DNA of 64,000 nucleotides from Coleophoma eucalyptorum (lineage: Eukaryota; Ascomycota; Leotiomycetes; Helotiales; Dermateaceae), in the NCBI GenBank assembly GCA_026120035.1, contig JALRME010000021.1:744001-808000 (forward strand). The letters are read 5' to 3'. Below the pieces are notes generated by a model that saw only the letters and a list, made by a program, of their open reading frames with translations, was not told the origin of the DNA and searched no databases. The position numbers and the translations under genes are program-made. Every line of letters starts with the position of its first letter. The stretch's first letter is position 1. Positions 52,937-64,000 of this stretch are shown piece after piece.

Positions 52937-52957
52937 GTAGCGAGTAGCGAGTAGCGA
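52937..52957. repeat. heptamer tandem repeat (GTAGCGA) x3
   Basis: Three perfect, adjacent copies of GTAGCGA. It lies 84 bases before a second, longer heptamer array. Confidence 0.75.
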
Positions 52958-53040
52958 GCAAAGCTGGAGTCGCCCAGCCAGTTGGAGGTTGCTGGTAAGC
53001 ATTGTGACGGACGGAGTAAGTGAGGTCCAGCGCAGCGCAG

Positions 53041-53096
53041 CACAGCACACAGCACACAGCACACAGCACATAGCACACAGCACACAGCACACAGCA
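53041..53096. repeat. heptamer minisatellite (CACAGCA) x8
   Basis: Eight consecutive CACAGCA units; the fifth has one C-to-T change. Flanks continue as imperfect CAGCA/GCGCA copies on both sides (about 53028-53106). No coding sense was seen. Confidence 0.9.
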
Positions 53097-55296
53097 CAGC
53101 ACAGCAGTCCGTTGTGAGTGACACGACCACCCAGTACGTGATACGATACAGTACTGTTGCACTGCTACCACCCTCGTCCGCATATCCCGGGCAAAAAAAA
53201 GAACGATGGTCCTTTTTCGCTGTATCAGACGGTTCCGGGTGACGGAGCTCAAATGCCGTTGGACAGGGGCTGCGTTAGGCTCAGAAGAGGAAGGCCAGGG
53301 CAGAGGAGTTGTTTGCAAACACAGCAGCCAAAAAAGCAGAGCAAGACGGTAGAGGACAAGGGTTGCAAACGCCCGACCAGCATGCCATCTTGGAAGGGGC
53401 GCTCAGAGCCTTGTCCCTGCACAACCTTCGTCAAGGGTGTCGCTTTCGGGTGCTGATGGTTGAACGAGGATGGAAGATTGATGGAGATTGATTGAATGTC
53501 TGATTAACTGATTAACTGCTGTAAATGCATTCTGGCGCTGTCTCGCGCTGGCTATTCTTCTCTCTTTATGTCTCTCCCGATTCTACTTAGGCACCGTATC
53601 CTCCTCTCTAATGGCCTTGTGCGATATTCGAATAGCTCCTCTGTTCCGGTGCCCTAATCCCCTTGACTTTCGCCCTTTGCTCTTTACACCTTTTGCTTCT
53701 TACACTAGGTACGACCACTTAGTCCTTTAGCGACAAGGGGCCGAGGCGGTGTGGAAGTCTATCGGAGGGGGAGCTTGGGCGTTAAGTGTGACACCGTTGT
53801 CAGTGATGCATTGCGGCTACAGCTAAGTATAGCCAGTTCATAGGCTGTTTCCAAGTTCGCGGAGTGGTCTGTCATGATGATAATGCTGGTCAGACTCACG
53901 CCCGAGGTGATGTGCAGAAATATGACCTGTACAGCGAAACAACACAGATGCCTTCTGCATCGCTGATGTGACTGAATCTCAACTAAGCCTTGAACAGATT
54001 GGACAGACGATCCCCCGTACCGACGTCCCATGCTCGAGATTTTGTCACGTCGTTGGCGATAGCATTCATGCAACATCACGATGATCATATATGACAGAAC
54101 CCTGACCGCCACGTTATTTCCTTTCTCGATCACCTGAAATTCGAAAGAGCGCTGAGACACTACCCGGAAGTGGCATTCCTCCACTCTTGCTGGCTGGCAG
54201 ATACGGTACGGTAAGCCGAAGCTGCTGTGCCTACACCACTACTGTACGACGGTTCAGGACAGGACCGACCAGGACAAGAATAATATGGAGAAGGTAATGG
54301 GGCCGGCTGCAAGCCTTTCTCATGCTTTTCTTCCATGCCTTCTGTGGCCCTTTCTCTTTCAGACCCCACGCAACGCAGGAATGAGGTTTTGTCGCATTTC
54401 CGTGCCACTTAAACTTGCTGCCGAAATCCTGAAGATTGCCTTTTCCCACGCAGAAACCCTTTTTGGCCTATCGTCATATCGCATTACGGTTTACCCACCC
54501 TCCTTACATGCCACATGGAGACGTTGGTGTGATATTGTGACTTTGTGCTCTCGGATGGCCTGTTTGGGCATCCTCCTATTTGAAATAGTCGATGGCCGAC
54601 CGACATCTTTTGACTTTTTGGCCTTCAGAAGCCTAGAGGCATCGAGTTGCACCTCGAATGCGCTCCCTCACTTCGTAACTGCAGTGGAGCCCAAGCGTAA
54701 CCTTCCACAACAGCACCAAGGGAAACATTTGAAGGAAGAAAGAGGCCGAGACGCTGGAATGAGGTTGGTGTCACTTGCCGGCGCACACTGGGCCAGCAAG
54801 TGAGAAAGTAAAAGTTCGCTCAGGGCAGCGATGGAATCATGAGTGAGCATGCAGTAAGAGTGCGAGAGGGAGGAAGGAGGAGAAAAGGAGGTGGACAATT
54901 CGAGTCAAGACTGGGATGTCCTTGTGTCTGTCGGGACAGGGTATGTAGCCTTCCCAGGAGCCAGAGCGACGGAGACGAGGCCCCTGCTACGCGACACCTG
55001 AACCTGACTGGAGGCTCCTCTAACTGAAGGGAACCATCTGTCCCATCCATGCGAGCGCAACAGGGCTGGACGGGGACGGGTGGAGTTGCCCTTGGATGAG
55101 AAGTGGAGCGTTATTGTCTTGTCTCTCTGTTGTTTACCGTCCGGGTCGAGTCAAGTGATCTGACCCCGGCAGGCTGGGATGGGAACAGGATGGATGGGAA
55201 TGGGCATGAGGACGGGAATGGCAATGGTAGTGGCCGTGGCAGCGGGCCAAGACATCACAGTGGCCTGTAATCATCAAACCTGCAGATCCTGAATAG

Positions 55297-55390
55297 GCAA
55301 AGACAGAGACAAAGGCAAAGACAGAGGCACAGGCAGAGGCAGAGGCAGAGGCAAAGGTAAAGGCGAAGGCGGACAGAGGACAGAGGACAG
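55297..55390. repeat. purine-rich hexamer repeat (GGCAGA/GGCAAA)
   Basis: About 95 bases of hexamers of the form GGCARA or GACAGA with drift, including three successive GGCAGA units near 55333-55350. All purine runs are on the plus strand. Confidence 0.75.
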
Positions 55391-58300
55391 TAGTACGACG
55401 AGCGTCAAAGTTGCATATCGCCCCCATCCAGGCAAGTCACAATTGGATAGTGATATGGGCAGGCCGGATCGCATCCGAATACCGTTGATAACGTTGGGGC
55501 ATGGACGACAGCGACGACGACAACGACGACGGCACTGCTGCAGCGTGTTACGTGCTGACGGTCGCTAGACGAGCTGTACGTGGTATTGATATGCGTAACA
55601 CGGGCAATATCCTCTCACCGTCCAAGGCCCCTCGGTCAGGAGACCATCCCATTGATCAGCCCAAACCAGCCATATCCATTCAAAGCCGACAGCCAATACT
55701 GCTGCTGCGTCACCATGGGCCGCGGGATTTTGGGAATGGAGTCATATGTTCTTTTTCATCGTGGTTTTAGTTTCCGTTCTTAATCTAAAGGCAGCTCGTC
55801 TGCACGAAGCAAGAATATCAAGCTATTGGGAAAAGAAGAAACATGTCCCCAAGCTAGCGAACGGGGAGAGGTGTTACTTGGAACTATTATGGGGATTGTG
55901 CTGCAAGGCCAGTCCCGGCATGCTTTGATTTAATCCAATATCTGAAATGATCCTGATCCTCATCGCCCATCGCTCATATCATGTCATACGGTACGGTACT
56001 GTAGCCATACCTTGTCGGGCCAGGGGGAGGGAACGCCGACCGTTGCATCTTGTTCTACCCGCGGAACCGGGAACGCGCGACATGGATTAGAGAAGCTCTT
56101 CAGTAGATTCCAGATGAAGACAAGGCCATCACCCTTGCTCAGGAAATGCTGGGGCACGGCGTTTCAGCTATGCTTGGACTTTTCTGAACTTGCATCGAAT
56201 TTCAGTCTTTCTGCCCCATAGCCTCCGTGTCCTATTTCCTAAGGTACAATACTGAACCAGGCGAGGATCAGGATTCCTAAACCTCGATGTCCAGGGAAGG
56301 AAAACCAAAAAAAAAGTAATAAAAAAAAGCCTCTAATCTGCTTCGATGCCGAGTATTGCTTTTGTTCCCCTTGCTTTCGAATTACCTAACCACACCTATT
56401 TGCTTTCCATCTTGTGGGACAAGATTCCAACGGTCGGTCCGTTGGTTCCTGTTTGATCAGAAACCATGCTTCCGATGATCACTTGTCACGGACCCACGAT
56501 CTATGCCTTCGCACTATCGACGTCAATCTACCCTAGCTGAGGTAAGGGGAGGAGGGAAATGAGGATGAGAAAAGAGGCGAAGGGGCTGAAAGGACAGGAT
56601 GGTGATGTGATGTGGCTGGCCTGATCTGGGCTCGGTTGATCGCTAAAGGCTTCGCTGCAGCTAGGTCAGAATAAGTCTGGCAGAAACCATTCCGCGACTA
56701 AATGTACTCGTACAAGAAGCAAATCCATCATCTCATCTCGCCTGATACTGTCTACCTTGGACTAACTATGCAGCCACAAAACAATTCCCGATGTCATTCA
56801 TCCAGGGTTGTCGGGCCCATGGTAGAAGGTGTCGTGTTCAAGTGCGCAACTACTACTGTATCATCGCAGAGCGCGATTTAATTTCCCCTCAGCAACTTGG
56901 GTTAATACTCCAGCACTGGAACGATTGTTGGCTACCAGGCCAAGTGCGTAACGCAAATCGCAGACGTTGCCGCACTAGGTTCACCCTAGGTTCACCGTTC
57001 ACCAGAAATCTCGCGGAAAGGTCGCTGGCGGTGCCGGTCCGGGGAAGCCATCGCCAATTCCACGCGCTGTGGCGACTCTGGCGAGCGAAGAATCTGTCCG
57101 GGTTCCCAAGCCATTCATGCTTTTCCATTGGCCCCTCCCACTTAAGAGCCAGATCCGGTTCCTGAGTATCGTGGCCTTGCGCTCTAGCTTAGCCCGGGCT
57201 TGGGCTTTTGCTTGCTTGCAGAAGGGCAAAGGATGGGGAACAAATTCTGCCCTCCTCTATCGTCCTTCCTATTCGTCCTTTGGTCCTTCCTCCAAGGTTG
57301 CATGACAATGCGCACGACATCCTTCCTGGAGCAATGAAACGCTGTTTCGAGTCGAAATGGACCTCGGCCGATAGACGAGCACGGCGTCGCACTCATTTTC
57401 GAATGCGAAACGTGTGACTACTCGTATGCGAGCCTTGACAGGGCTGAGAGCTGTCGTAATGGCCATCTTTTCTTCCCCGCCATACTTTACTACCTCCGTT
57501 CGCAGCTCTGGGAATTTCCCAAAGCGCCGACAATAGAGAGCATCCCACATGTTCAGATGTTGCACTGTCTGGCAGTCTCCGGGGGAAAGCTGGAGTGCGT
57601 TCCGGTCAGCCCAGCGGCCAATAGTCTCCTTCACTTGAGGCCGTTCTGGTCACACTCCTCGAGAACCGCCCAGCTGGATACTGCCTTTCAGCCCAATCCT
57701 TCAGCTTCCGCCATCCCCGGAGAGAGATGTGCGGTTTCATTCAAGAAGTATCCCGCACTTCCAGGCATTGTTCACACATAGTGTAATGTCGAGCATAATT
57801 GTGTGAGATCCTGCGCAGGTACGCAAGGCGCTTCTGGTTGATTCGATTTTACCCAGCAGGTATGAGGCTCAAGTCGAGTCGCATGTGATATGTTCTCCAT
57901 GTCATATTGGCTGGCTGTCAAAAATCTGCGAGGATCGCCGTCGCCGGAATGCAACCCGGAAGGCCAGGCCGACTTCCAGTATCACAAGTGGCACATACTG
58001 GCGATGAAGTTAAATCTACGAACCGGATGTTGAGGATATATTCCGTGCCTGGGGTTGGAGAATTTTCCCAAAATATCAAGTGTATTCGCAAAGTACTGGA
58101 TAGCCTCATGACATCTACCTTCCGATTTCGGTCAAAGTCGCTGCGGAAGTACGTTCGAATCGTTGACTACAAGAAGCCAACCTTGCAGCGAAGCGTGTTC
58201 ATGCAGTCGATCTACAATCTCAAGAGCATTCAGAATATGCATGCACGTTTGCGAAGTTCTCGCCGCTATACTTATGCTTTCTATTCGGCCCATTGTGCTG

Positions 58301-60034
58301 TGCGACTAAGGAGCAGGAATCACAGTTAATGGTTGGAGTAAAACAATTCTTGCGACGGCCTACTGATTGCATATGCTTATATAAACCGGTGAAAACTACT
58401 TCTGGCTGGGGCATGTAGTCTAATGTATCAGGCTCACCTGCTCGTCTTATTGGATGAAGTTTCATCTCGGGTTGAGCAAGTATAGGACAACGCATCGCAG
58501 CAATCAGCACTGTACGACATTCCGGCGTGAGGCTGTATCACCATGTGAGAATCAAAAATATGCAATTGCGGTACTCAACCACGGCCACCGATCTGGCTTA
58601 GCTACGGAACGGGAAAGACGCTCGTCAATCTTGCAGTAGTTCATCTAAGATCTCAACGTCACGAGGGAGTTGCTGTATTAAATGTCACCTATCATGTGCA
58701 AAAGATCTGTAAGAAGTACTCGTGAGCAATATTCCCATGCCTACACCTCCACTCGTGCAGGCGGGTCATCCTTCGGGCCGCATGCGGAACCTTTCCTATT
58801 GACGTCCATATTCAATCCCTGGCTGGTTGGGCCTCGAGATCAAGGACACCCGGTCGATGATTGGGAGAGTATGCATGTCTGGTTATCGTACAGTCTCAAT
58901 AGCAAGTGGAGTTGCAGAAAGCGTTGGCCAGTAGCTTCAGATTATACATTGGACACGGGCCAAACACAATGATCGCTCGGGCTGACAATACAAAATTGTC
59001 CAAAGGATCATCTCGTATACGAGGTTATTTCCTACCCTAGAGATGGTTTGCATCAAGGAGCATTAGCCTGGCAGTTTGCATCAGCGAGCTTCCATCTAGT
59101 GGGTTATCGGATCGAGCCTTAGTATGCCCTGCAGTCCTTCACCGCTACACATAGCTTTATCGTGCCATACAAATCAGTCATCTGATCTAATCATCTTATC
59201 AGAGCCCACATATCCCATCTCTTCGTACAAGCACGTTTTCCAGTTCATTGCTGGTGATGGCGGCTATGGTGACACGTCGTTCTGTACGAAATAGCCAGGG
59301 ACGCTGTCGATGGGGTATTTCCTTTAAACTCCTTGCTGCAAAGCTACTAACGGTCATCACCACATAGTCCGGTTAATATACCTCTGCCATTGGCCACCCG
59401 ACCCTTGGTGAACATTATTAACAAGATCATGGACGAGCACGCAATGTTTCCCTATCGGTTTGCCAGTCTCACGCGAGGAAGCTCTTTCTCTACGGAGAGT
59501 GGATCCCGGAAGACAATAAAGTTGCTGATTTGGGACATTGACTTGAAGTCAGCTTGCACGGTGTGTTACACGTAGAGTAGATATTGTCGATCAGAAGGAT
59601 TAGGATCCCACTCTCTTTCATCACTCATCCTTACAACAGAGACTTTGTGGGGGAGTAAGTATGCCTTGCTGGAAGACTAGGAAAAACCGGAAACCTTGCT
59701 TCTGCGGGAACTACAGACGCAAGGATTCAGGGTACAATTCTGCAGTACGATAATTATCATGATGGGAAAGTCTGTTTTGCGCAGAATGAGGAACGCTCCG
59801 TCCTGACGCAACTCTTAAAGAGCATCGAAAGCAGTTGGGTCATGTGACTATATGCAACATCTTTCTCGGATCAATGACCGGTCCGCTAGGGCTGCATTTG
59901 GCGGGGCATATCCGATCTGACGTTGGTTCACGCCACACTCGAATCTTTTGCAGCAAAATCTTGAACGTCAACTATTTGAGCTGACATAGAGTTTGAATCT
60001 CTTCTTGTACGCATCACTATATATCGCCGCGATC

Positions 60035-60823
60035 ATGGCAGGAAAGAAAGCCGCAGGCGAAAACAGCAAGAAAGCAGCGGGCAACGCTAAGAAGGCCGAA
60101 GCCGCAGCTCAAAAAGCTGCCGTTGAGAATTCAAAGAAAGCTGCCGCGGACGATGAGGAATGGGGCAAAGGAGCAAAGAGCAACGCGAAGAAGTAAGCTT
60201 TTCATCTCCTTGCATCTCATGTTACCGATGAGCAAACCCTTTCAGCTTCTTCCAAATACTACCCCGCACTCCTATCGACCGAGTTTTGATACTGATCCAT
60301 CGTCCCGTACAGAGAAGCAGAAGCTGCCAAGAAGGCTGAAGCTGCGCGTAAAAAGGCTGAAAAGGATGCTTTGCTAGCAGCAGAAGAGAAAGATGCACGC
60401 GCCGCTCCCAAGAACTCCAAGACTGCAGTCAAGAAGACAACTCGCGGACTCGATCTCTCACAACTTGATGCGCCATCCTCTACGCCTGGCTCCCTCAACG
60501 CCACCGGTATCGATAACGCCCTGGACGCACTTTCAATCACCACTGGAGATGGCGTAGGCAAGATTGATAAGCACCCTGAAAGGAGATTCAAGGCCGCGTA
60601 TGCGGCATTTGAAACGCGCAGACTGGAAGAGATGGAGGCCGATGGAAGCGGGCAGGGCTTGAGACAAAATCAGAAGAAGGATAAGATTCGAAAAGAATTT
60701 GAGAAGAGCGAGGAGAATCCTTTCAACCAGGTCAGCGCTAGATATGATGCTACGAAAGATGAGTTGAAGGATATCAAGGCTGCGGAGAAAGCCAAGATTG
60801 AGAATCGTCTTGGAGGGAAATGA
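60035..60823 (+). CDS. CCDC124 (Oxs1/Lso2-type) coiled-coil protein
   Basis: Exons 60035-60192 and 60313-60823 give 222 residues. Ala/Lys/Glu-rich coiled coil in the N-terminal half (NAKKAEAAAQKAA, WGKGAKSNAKK, EAEAAKKAEAARKKAEK), a middle TRGLDLSQLDAPS segment, and the conserved C-terminal block HPERRFKAAYAAFETRRLEE with LRQNQKKDKIRKEFEKS and NPFNQVSARYDATKDEL. This C-terminal block marks the CCDC124 family, whose members bind idle ribosomes at the A site region and help recovery from dormancy. The ATG at 60035 (GATCATGG) was chosen over an in-frame ATG at 59993 because the conserved protein begins MAGKK. The 120-nt intron splits a Lys codon. Confidence 0.9.
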
Positions 60824-63743
60824 GAAACTGCAACTGCTTTCAAAACTTTGGAGACGGAGTTATCCCAAAACTCATATACCCTGAAGGATACGAATATCAC
60901 GGAAGCCAAGATATTCGGGAACCGCGGGGAGGTTATGATCAATGACTGAATGTGCAAGATGGCATGGGCACACGAAATAGATAGAAGAATAAAAAACCAA
61001 ATTGTCTGGCATTTGCATATTTATATTCTGCCATATTTGTCCCTTGAGTCTGTGACCTTCGCTGTTGAACCAGTGTCAAGTACCTTTCACCGTAATATAC
61101 TATAGTTCTGTCTTGTCAGTATTTGAATCCGCCATTTATATTCCGTTGGGTTGCAGTGAAGGCACCACAGCACCAGAATTCCATGGCTGACTACATATTA
61201 CACGCATGGGAATATATTTTTATTTTCCTCTTGTGCAACAAGTAGAAAGTATAAGATGTCTCGGAATTGTGCCATGCTCCTCGAGGCTTTGCTTCAGGTA
61301 GATAACCATAGTTTTAGAAGACTTATCACTTCTCGTGTATCGTATCTCTGCCCGTCTTAGTAGATGAAAGCATTCGAATGATGGTTGCTATCAAAGTCAC
61401 TGAGTAAATGGGCAATTTTGCTAATGAGACTGTTAGCGATACAAGATTTGCAAAGACTATTTCTATTTAAACTTGTTCAGGTGATTGAAGTGATCTAAAT
61501 CAATATATTTCTTTAGTTATGCCTAGATATTTAGATACTTGCCATCAAATATAAGCGTGGTCTTGTAGTCGGAGTTGAGCAAAATGCAACCTTGGCCATA
61601 TGTATATATAGATGTCTCACTTTTAGCGTGCTTGCTCATCGTTGGGGAACTAATCTTTCTGTATATTAGGGGCATTGGGCAGCAGGTATTTCAGGACCTC
61701 TATGAAATCCCATAGAACTGGTTGCACAATGAGAGTAACTCAAAAATAAAAGTGCTTGTGTATAGTCCCCAACTTATTGTGAGTGACAACTTATTGGTCG
61801 GAGTTAGGGAAGAGGGAGGTCCGTGCAATCGAGGGGGTTTGGATAGAGAGTGAGGATATGGATATACATTCCCTCAGATGGGAATCTTTATGAGTCCAGT
61901 ATACGTCAAGACGTGGCTAAAAATGACCTGGCTGATAATATCTTCAGAGCATAGTCAGGGGTTTCCTCCACGGAGTAGAGTCTTCCGGAAGTCGCAATCA
62001 CTATCTACGAAGTATGAGATCTTACCATATGATCTAGACTCTGAAGTTTTCCTAGCGTTTTTCTTTCTTGTTCGCACTTTGAACTGTCTTGGCTTTCCGT
62101 TTCTAGATCTTGCAACATGCGATGTGTCAATTTTGGGAGTATATTTTTAGTTTAAGAAAATGAAGCAATATGTTCGAGCGTAGTAGTCTACTCCCAGTGA
62201 CATATATGCATATTTTCTATATTGTGAAAACGTGGTTCGAATACGAGATCTCGTACCTGGTAGGCTCGTTTCGATTCAAAAGAATTGTGATCCATAAAGT
62301 TGCTCTGGAAAAAATGCCGCATAAGCGAGGAAGCGAATAGAAGGAAAACAGAAAATGTCAGAGAGAAGGCATTTCTTCGGCGATTGGCTCCAAATCAGTG
62401 TGAGCAGCTGTCACAAACCCGCAACGATGTTTGATTTCCCACTGACAGCTGAAGTTCTTGATAGTCACAAGTGCATTGTGTGAATTGCTGCTACTCCAAT
62501 AACGATATTGGTCGCATCGGGCACTTGCTACAGCCAAGTTACTAAAGCCTCGAAGGAGTTTCTGGTTGCATGAATTACACTTGATATAAGGTGGAATTAT
62601 TATTCCAAAATTGTTCTAATATCGAAATAGTATGGTCCTTCAATCGTCTAACTGGTCAGCCGTTTTGAAACAAATCAAGCGTTCACAGAGCCGCAAGTTG
62701 TTTCTACGGACCCTTATTCATATCTAACTTTCGATATGACGAATCGAACAGTTTCGTGCAGAGAGATGACAAGGCTCTGCCAGCATTACAACGTGGAAGA
62801 TAATGCTAATTATCACAGCCCGAGAACTGCAGTCGATGAGCAATATCTAGTTCAGACATAATACTCCAGGCTAATTGAGTTGCCAAGAGCGACCAAAGGC
62901 TTGGGACTTTAACAGTTCCATTCATACTACGATGAAAGTAAGGGATCATTCATTAGTGCCGGCTGTTGTATGTTTAGCCAAACTGCTGCACAGAGCTTTC
63001 CCTCAGCCCCTCCAGCGCTGGGTCTTTCCGCAGTCTGCCTTGGTCTGCAAGAGCGGTTGCGCATGGATAAAGGACCCTGTGCTTTGACATCTGGTGTTGA
63101 ATACAATCAGCCAGATGTCACATCAAGATGATCGCAAGCATTTTAAGGGTATGCTCGGGTTGGTGGCGTGCGTTGCGATTACGATCAGGTCGCTTTCTCA
63201 GATATGCTTAAGTTCGGCTCTCGAGCCGAATAAATACCCGGGCATGTGGAACACATGGCATGCGCGATCCACTGGGCCCTTCCATCTCCCTATCGCAAAA
63301 GCAGGTTTGAATGAGAATCCGGGGTATCCAGAAGAAGTTAGGTATAGCTGTCATCCAGTATAGGTGCTTCAACAGGTTTCAACTGGCACAATGTGGAAGT
63401 ACCCAGCTCACGTCGCTAATAATGATTGGTCGCTTGGACCTCTTAACACCTCGCATCCATCAGAATTGACATATGATCCGACGAGCCATAATCTTGCTCG
63501 CATGAACTTTCTTTACCCAAGCGGGCAGTCTTGAAATATATTTTGACGGTGATGCCTTTCCTTCGAGGATATTTATTACTACGATCTCATCGTCGTTCTC
63601 GCAACTCAATCGCCACTTCATTTCTTCCTTTGTACATTTTCACATTTAAAGTTTACACTATGATTACCTTAATCCGATATTCTTACTCTTCTGGCAAAGA
63701 GGCAATTAAGGAGAGAGAGGAGAAGAGAGAGTGGAGAAGGACC
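60824..63743. other. AT-rich intergenic region, nothing recognised
   Basis: About 2.9 kb with no convincing gene. The longest plus-strand frames (61878-62150, 63094-63363) show no domain or intron pattern. No repeat or RNA gene was seen. Confidence 0.45.
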
Positions 63744-64000
63744 ATGGATCCGGACTATGTTTCTCGTCGATCAAGCTTAATGCAAAAGATAGGCGCGAGA
63801 CGACAATCAGTTATGTCAGTGTTGAAGCCAGGAGGAGGACACAGGTACATTTCCAATTCTTCAAACCAATTAGATTCACAAAAGTTGACATACATTGAAG
63901 AAGCACGATGTTTGCAAGGAAGTCTATGATGCCCGTTTTCGAAGAGCAAGAGCGCTATAATAGGTAAGCCTCTAATCGCATAGCTAAAGCACTAGCATTA
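63744..64000 (+). CDS. 5' part of an unidentified gene cut by the window edge
   Basis: An ATG in strong context (ACCATGG) at 63744 starts MDPDYVSRRSSLMQKIGARR. A GTACAT donor at 63845 and an AG at 63900 remove a 56-nt intron containing a TTGACA branch-like site. The second exon (63901-63963) continues STMFARKSMMPVFEEQERY, and a GTAAGC donor at 63964 opens a second intron that runs off the window. Both junctions keep phase. An in-frame ATG at 63661 is an alternative start. The visible ~55 residues are basic and Ser/Met-rich with no known domain. Confidence 0.45.

Larger units (their letters stand above)
52006..60034. other. 8-kb gene-poor region with short tandem repeats
   Basis: Between the MFS gene and the CCDC124-like gene. 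Open frames of up to 172 codons (for example 54285-54803, 57907-58329) have no family resemblance, overlap others on the opposite strand and lack splice logic. The left 3.5 kb is GC-rich with several micro- and minisatellites (52172, 52937, 53041, 55297). No tRNA, transposon or rRNA piece was recognised. It could hold a long non-coding transcript or extended promoter; nothing proves this. Confidence 0.5.

Noticed and set aside
53041..53096. Regular repeats that might suggest a CRISPR array
   Set aside because: Units are 7 bases and contiguous with no unique spacers; this is a minisatellite in a eukaryotic genome.
54285..54803. 172-codon plus-strand open frame in the gene-poor region
   Set aside because: No domain, no family resemblance, several overlapping frames on both strands, and composition typical of GC-rich non-coding DNA.
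57907..58329. 140-codon plus-strand open frame
   Set aside because: Resembles no known protein; Arg/Ser-rich random-like translation.
59993..60034. Upstream in-frame ATG extending the CCDC124-like protein by 14 residues
   Set aside because: The extension is hydrophobic and unlike the family; the conserved start MAGKK has a better ATG context.
62225..62260. GGTTCGAATA-like T-loop hinting at a tRNA
   Set aside because: The flanking bases do not form a T stem and no acceptor, D or anticodon arm could be drawn.

Overview
The window looks like nuclear DNA of a filamentous ascomycete (Pezizomycotina, perhaps Leotiomycetes). Introns are mostly 45-120 nt with GTRNGT donors and CTRAY-like branch points. 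The gene content is typically fungal: a HET-domain protein, a NACHT STAND receptor, a fungal AAA ATPase, a GH71 glucanase, a secreted glucose oxidase and Zn2Cys6 regulators. There are no operons, CRISPR arrays or bacterial signals. Protein models were assembled by hand from reading frames and splice sites; family names come from recognised motifs, not from a database search. || Layout. 0.8-5.5 kb holds lipid/CoA genes: a mitochondrial-type acetyl-CoA acetyltransferase, a small SigF-like NTF2 membrane protein, and a convergent peroxisomal 4-coumarate-CoA-ligase-like enzyme. 6.3-9.0 kb is CDC45, with G1/S-type promoter boxes upstream. 9.0-13.65 kb has no recognisable gene. 13.65-15.6 kb is a single-exon HET-domain gene with a likely 5' UTR intron, convergent with a secreted glucose oxidase (16.5-18.4 kb). 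A JmjC hydroxylase (20.7-22.3 kb) is followed by a degenerate GATC-rich minisatellite, then a Zn2Cys6 factor (25.35-27.25 kb) and a GH71 alpha-1,3-glucanase with four C-terminal Cys-rich repeats (28.8-30.9 kb). || 31.2-40.2 kb is the most unusual part. Three long minus-strand reading frames plus a 5' exon splice in phase into one gene encoding a 2,078-residue SesA-NACHT receptor. Its very long C-terminus resembles degenerate beta-propeller blades and carries two CxCxxC motifs. It is transcribed divergently, from a 569-bp shared intergenic region, from an AAA ATPase gene that hides a 51-nt in-frame intron. || 41.0-44.1 kb is a divergent pair, PEX7 and an AlkB-type dioxygenase (CUE-AlkB-GRF), sharing a 294-bp promoter with an E2F-like box. 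44.9-48.2 kb is a Ppr1/UaY-type purine regulator. 49.9-52.0 kb is a six-exon MFS transporter. 52-60 kb is an 8-kb gene-poor stretch with several short tandem repeats. 60.0-60.8 kb is a CCDC124-like ribosome-associated protein. The 5' part of an unidentified gene runs off the right edge. || Functional themes are CoA/peroxisome metabolism (thiolase, acyl-CoA ligase with a PTS1-like end, PEX7), replication and DNA repair (CDC45, AlkB), secreted carbohydrate enzymes (glucose oxidase, GH71), and self/non-self recognition (HET, NACHT receptor, possibly its AAA partner). The window does not show that these genes act together beyond the divergent pairs.
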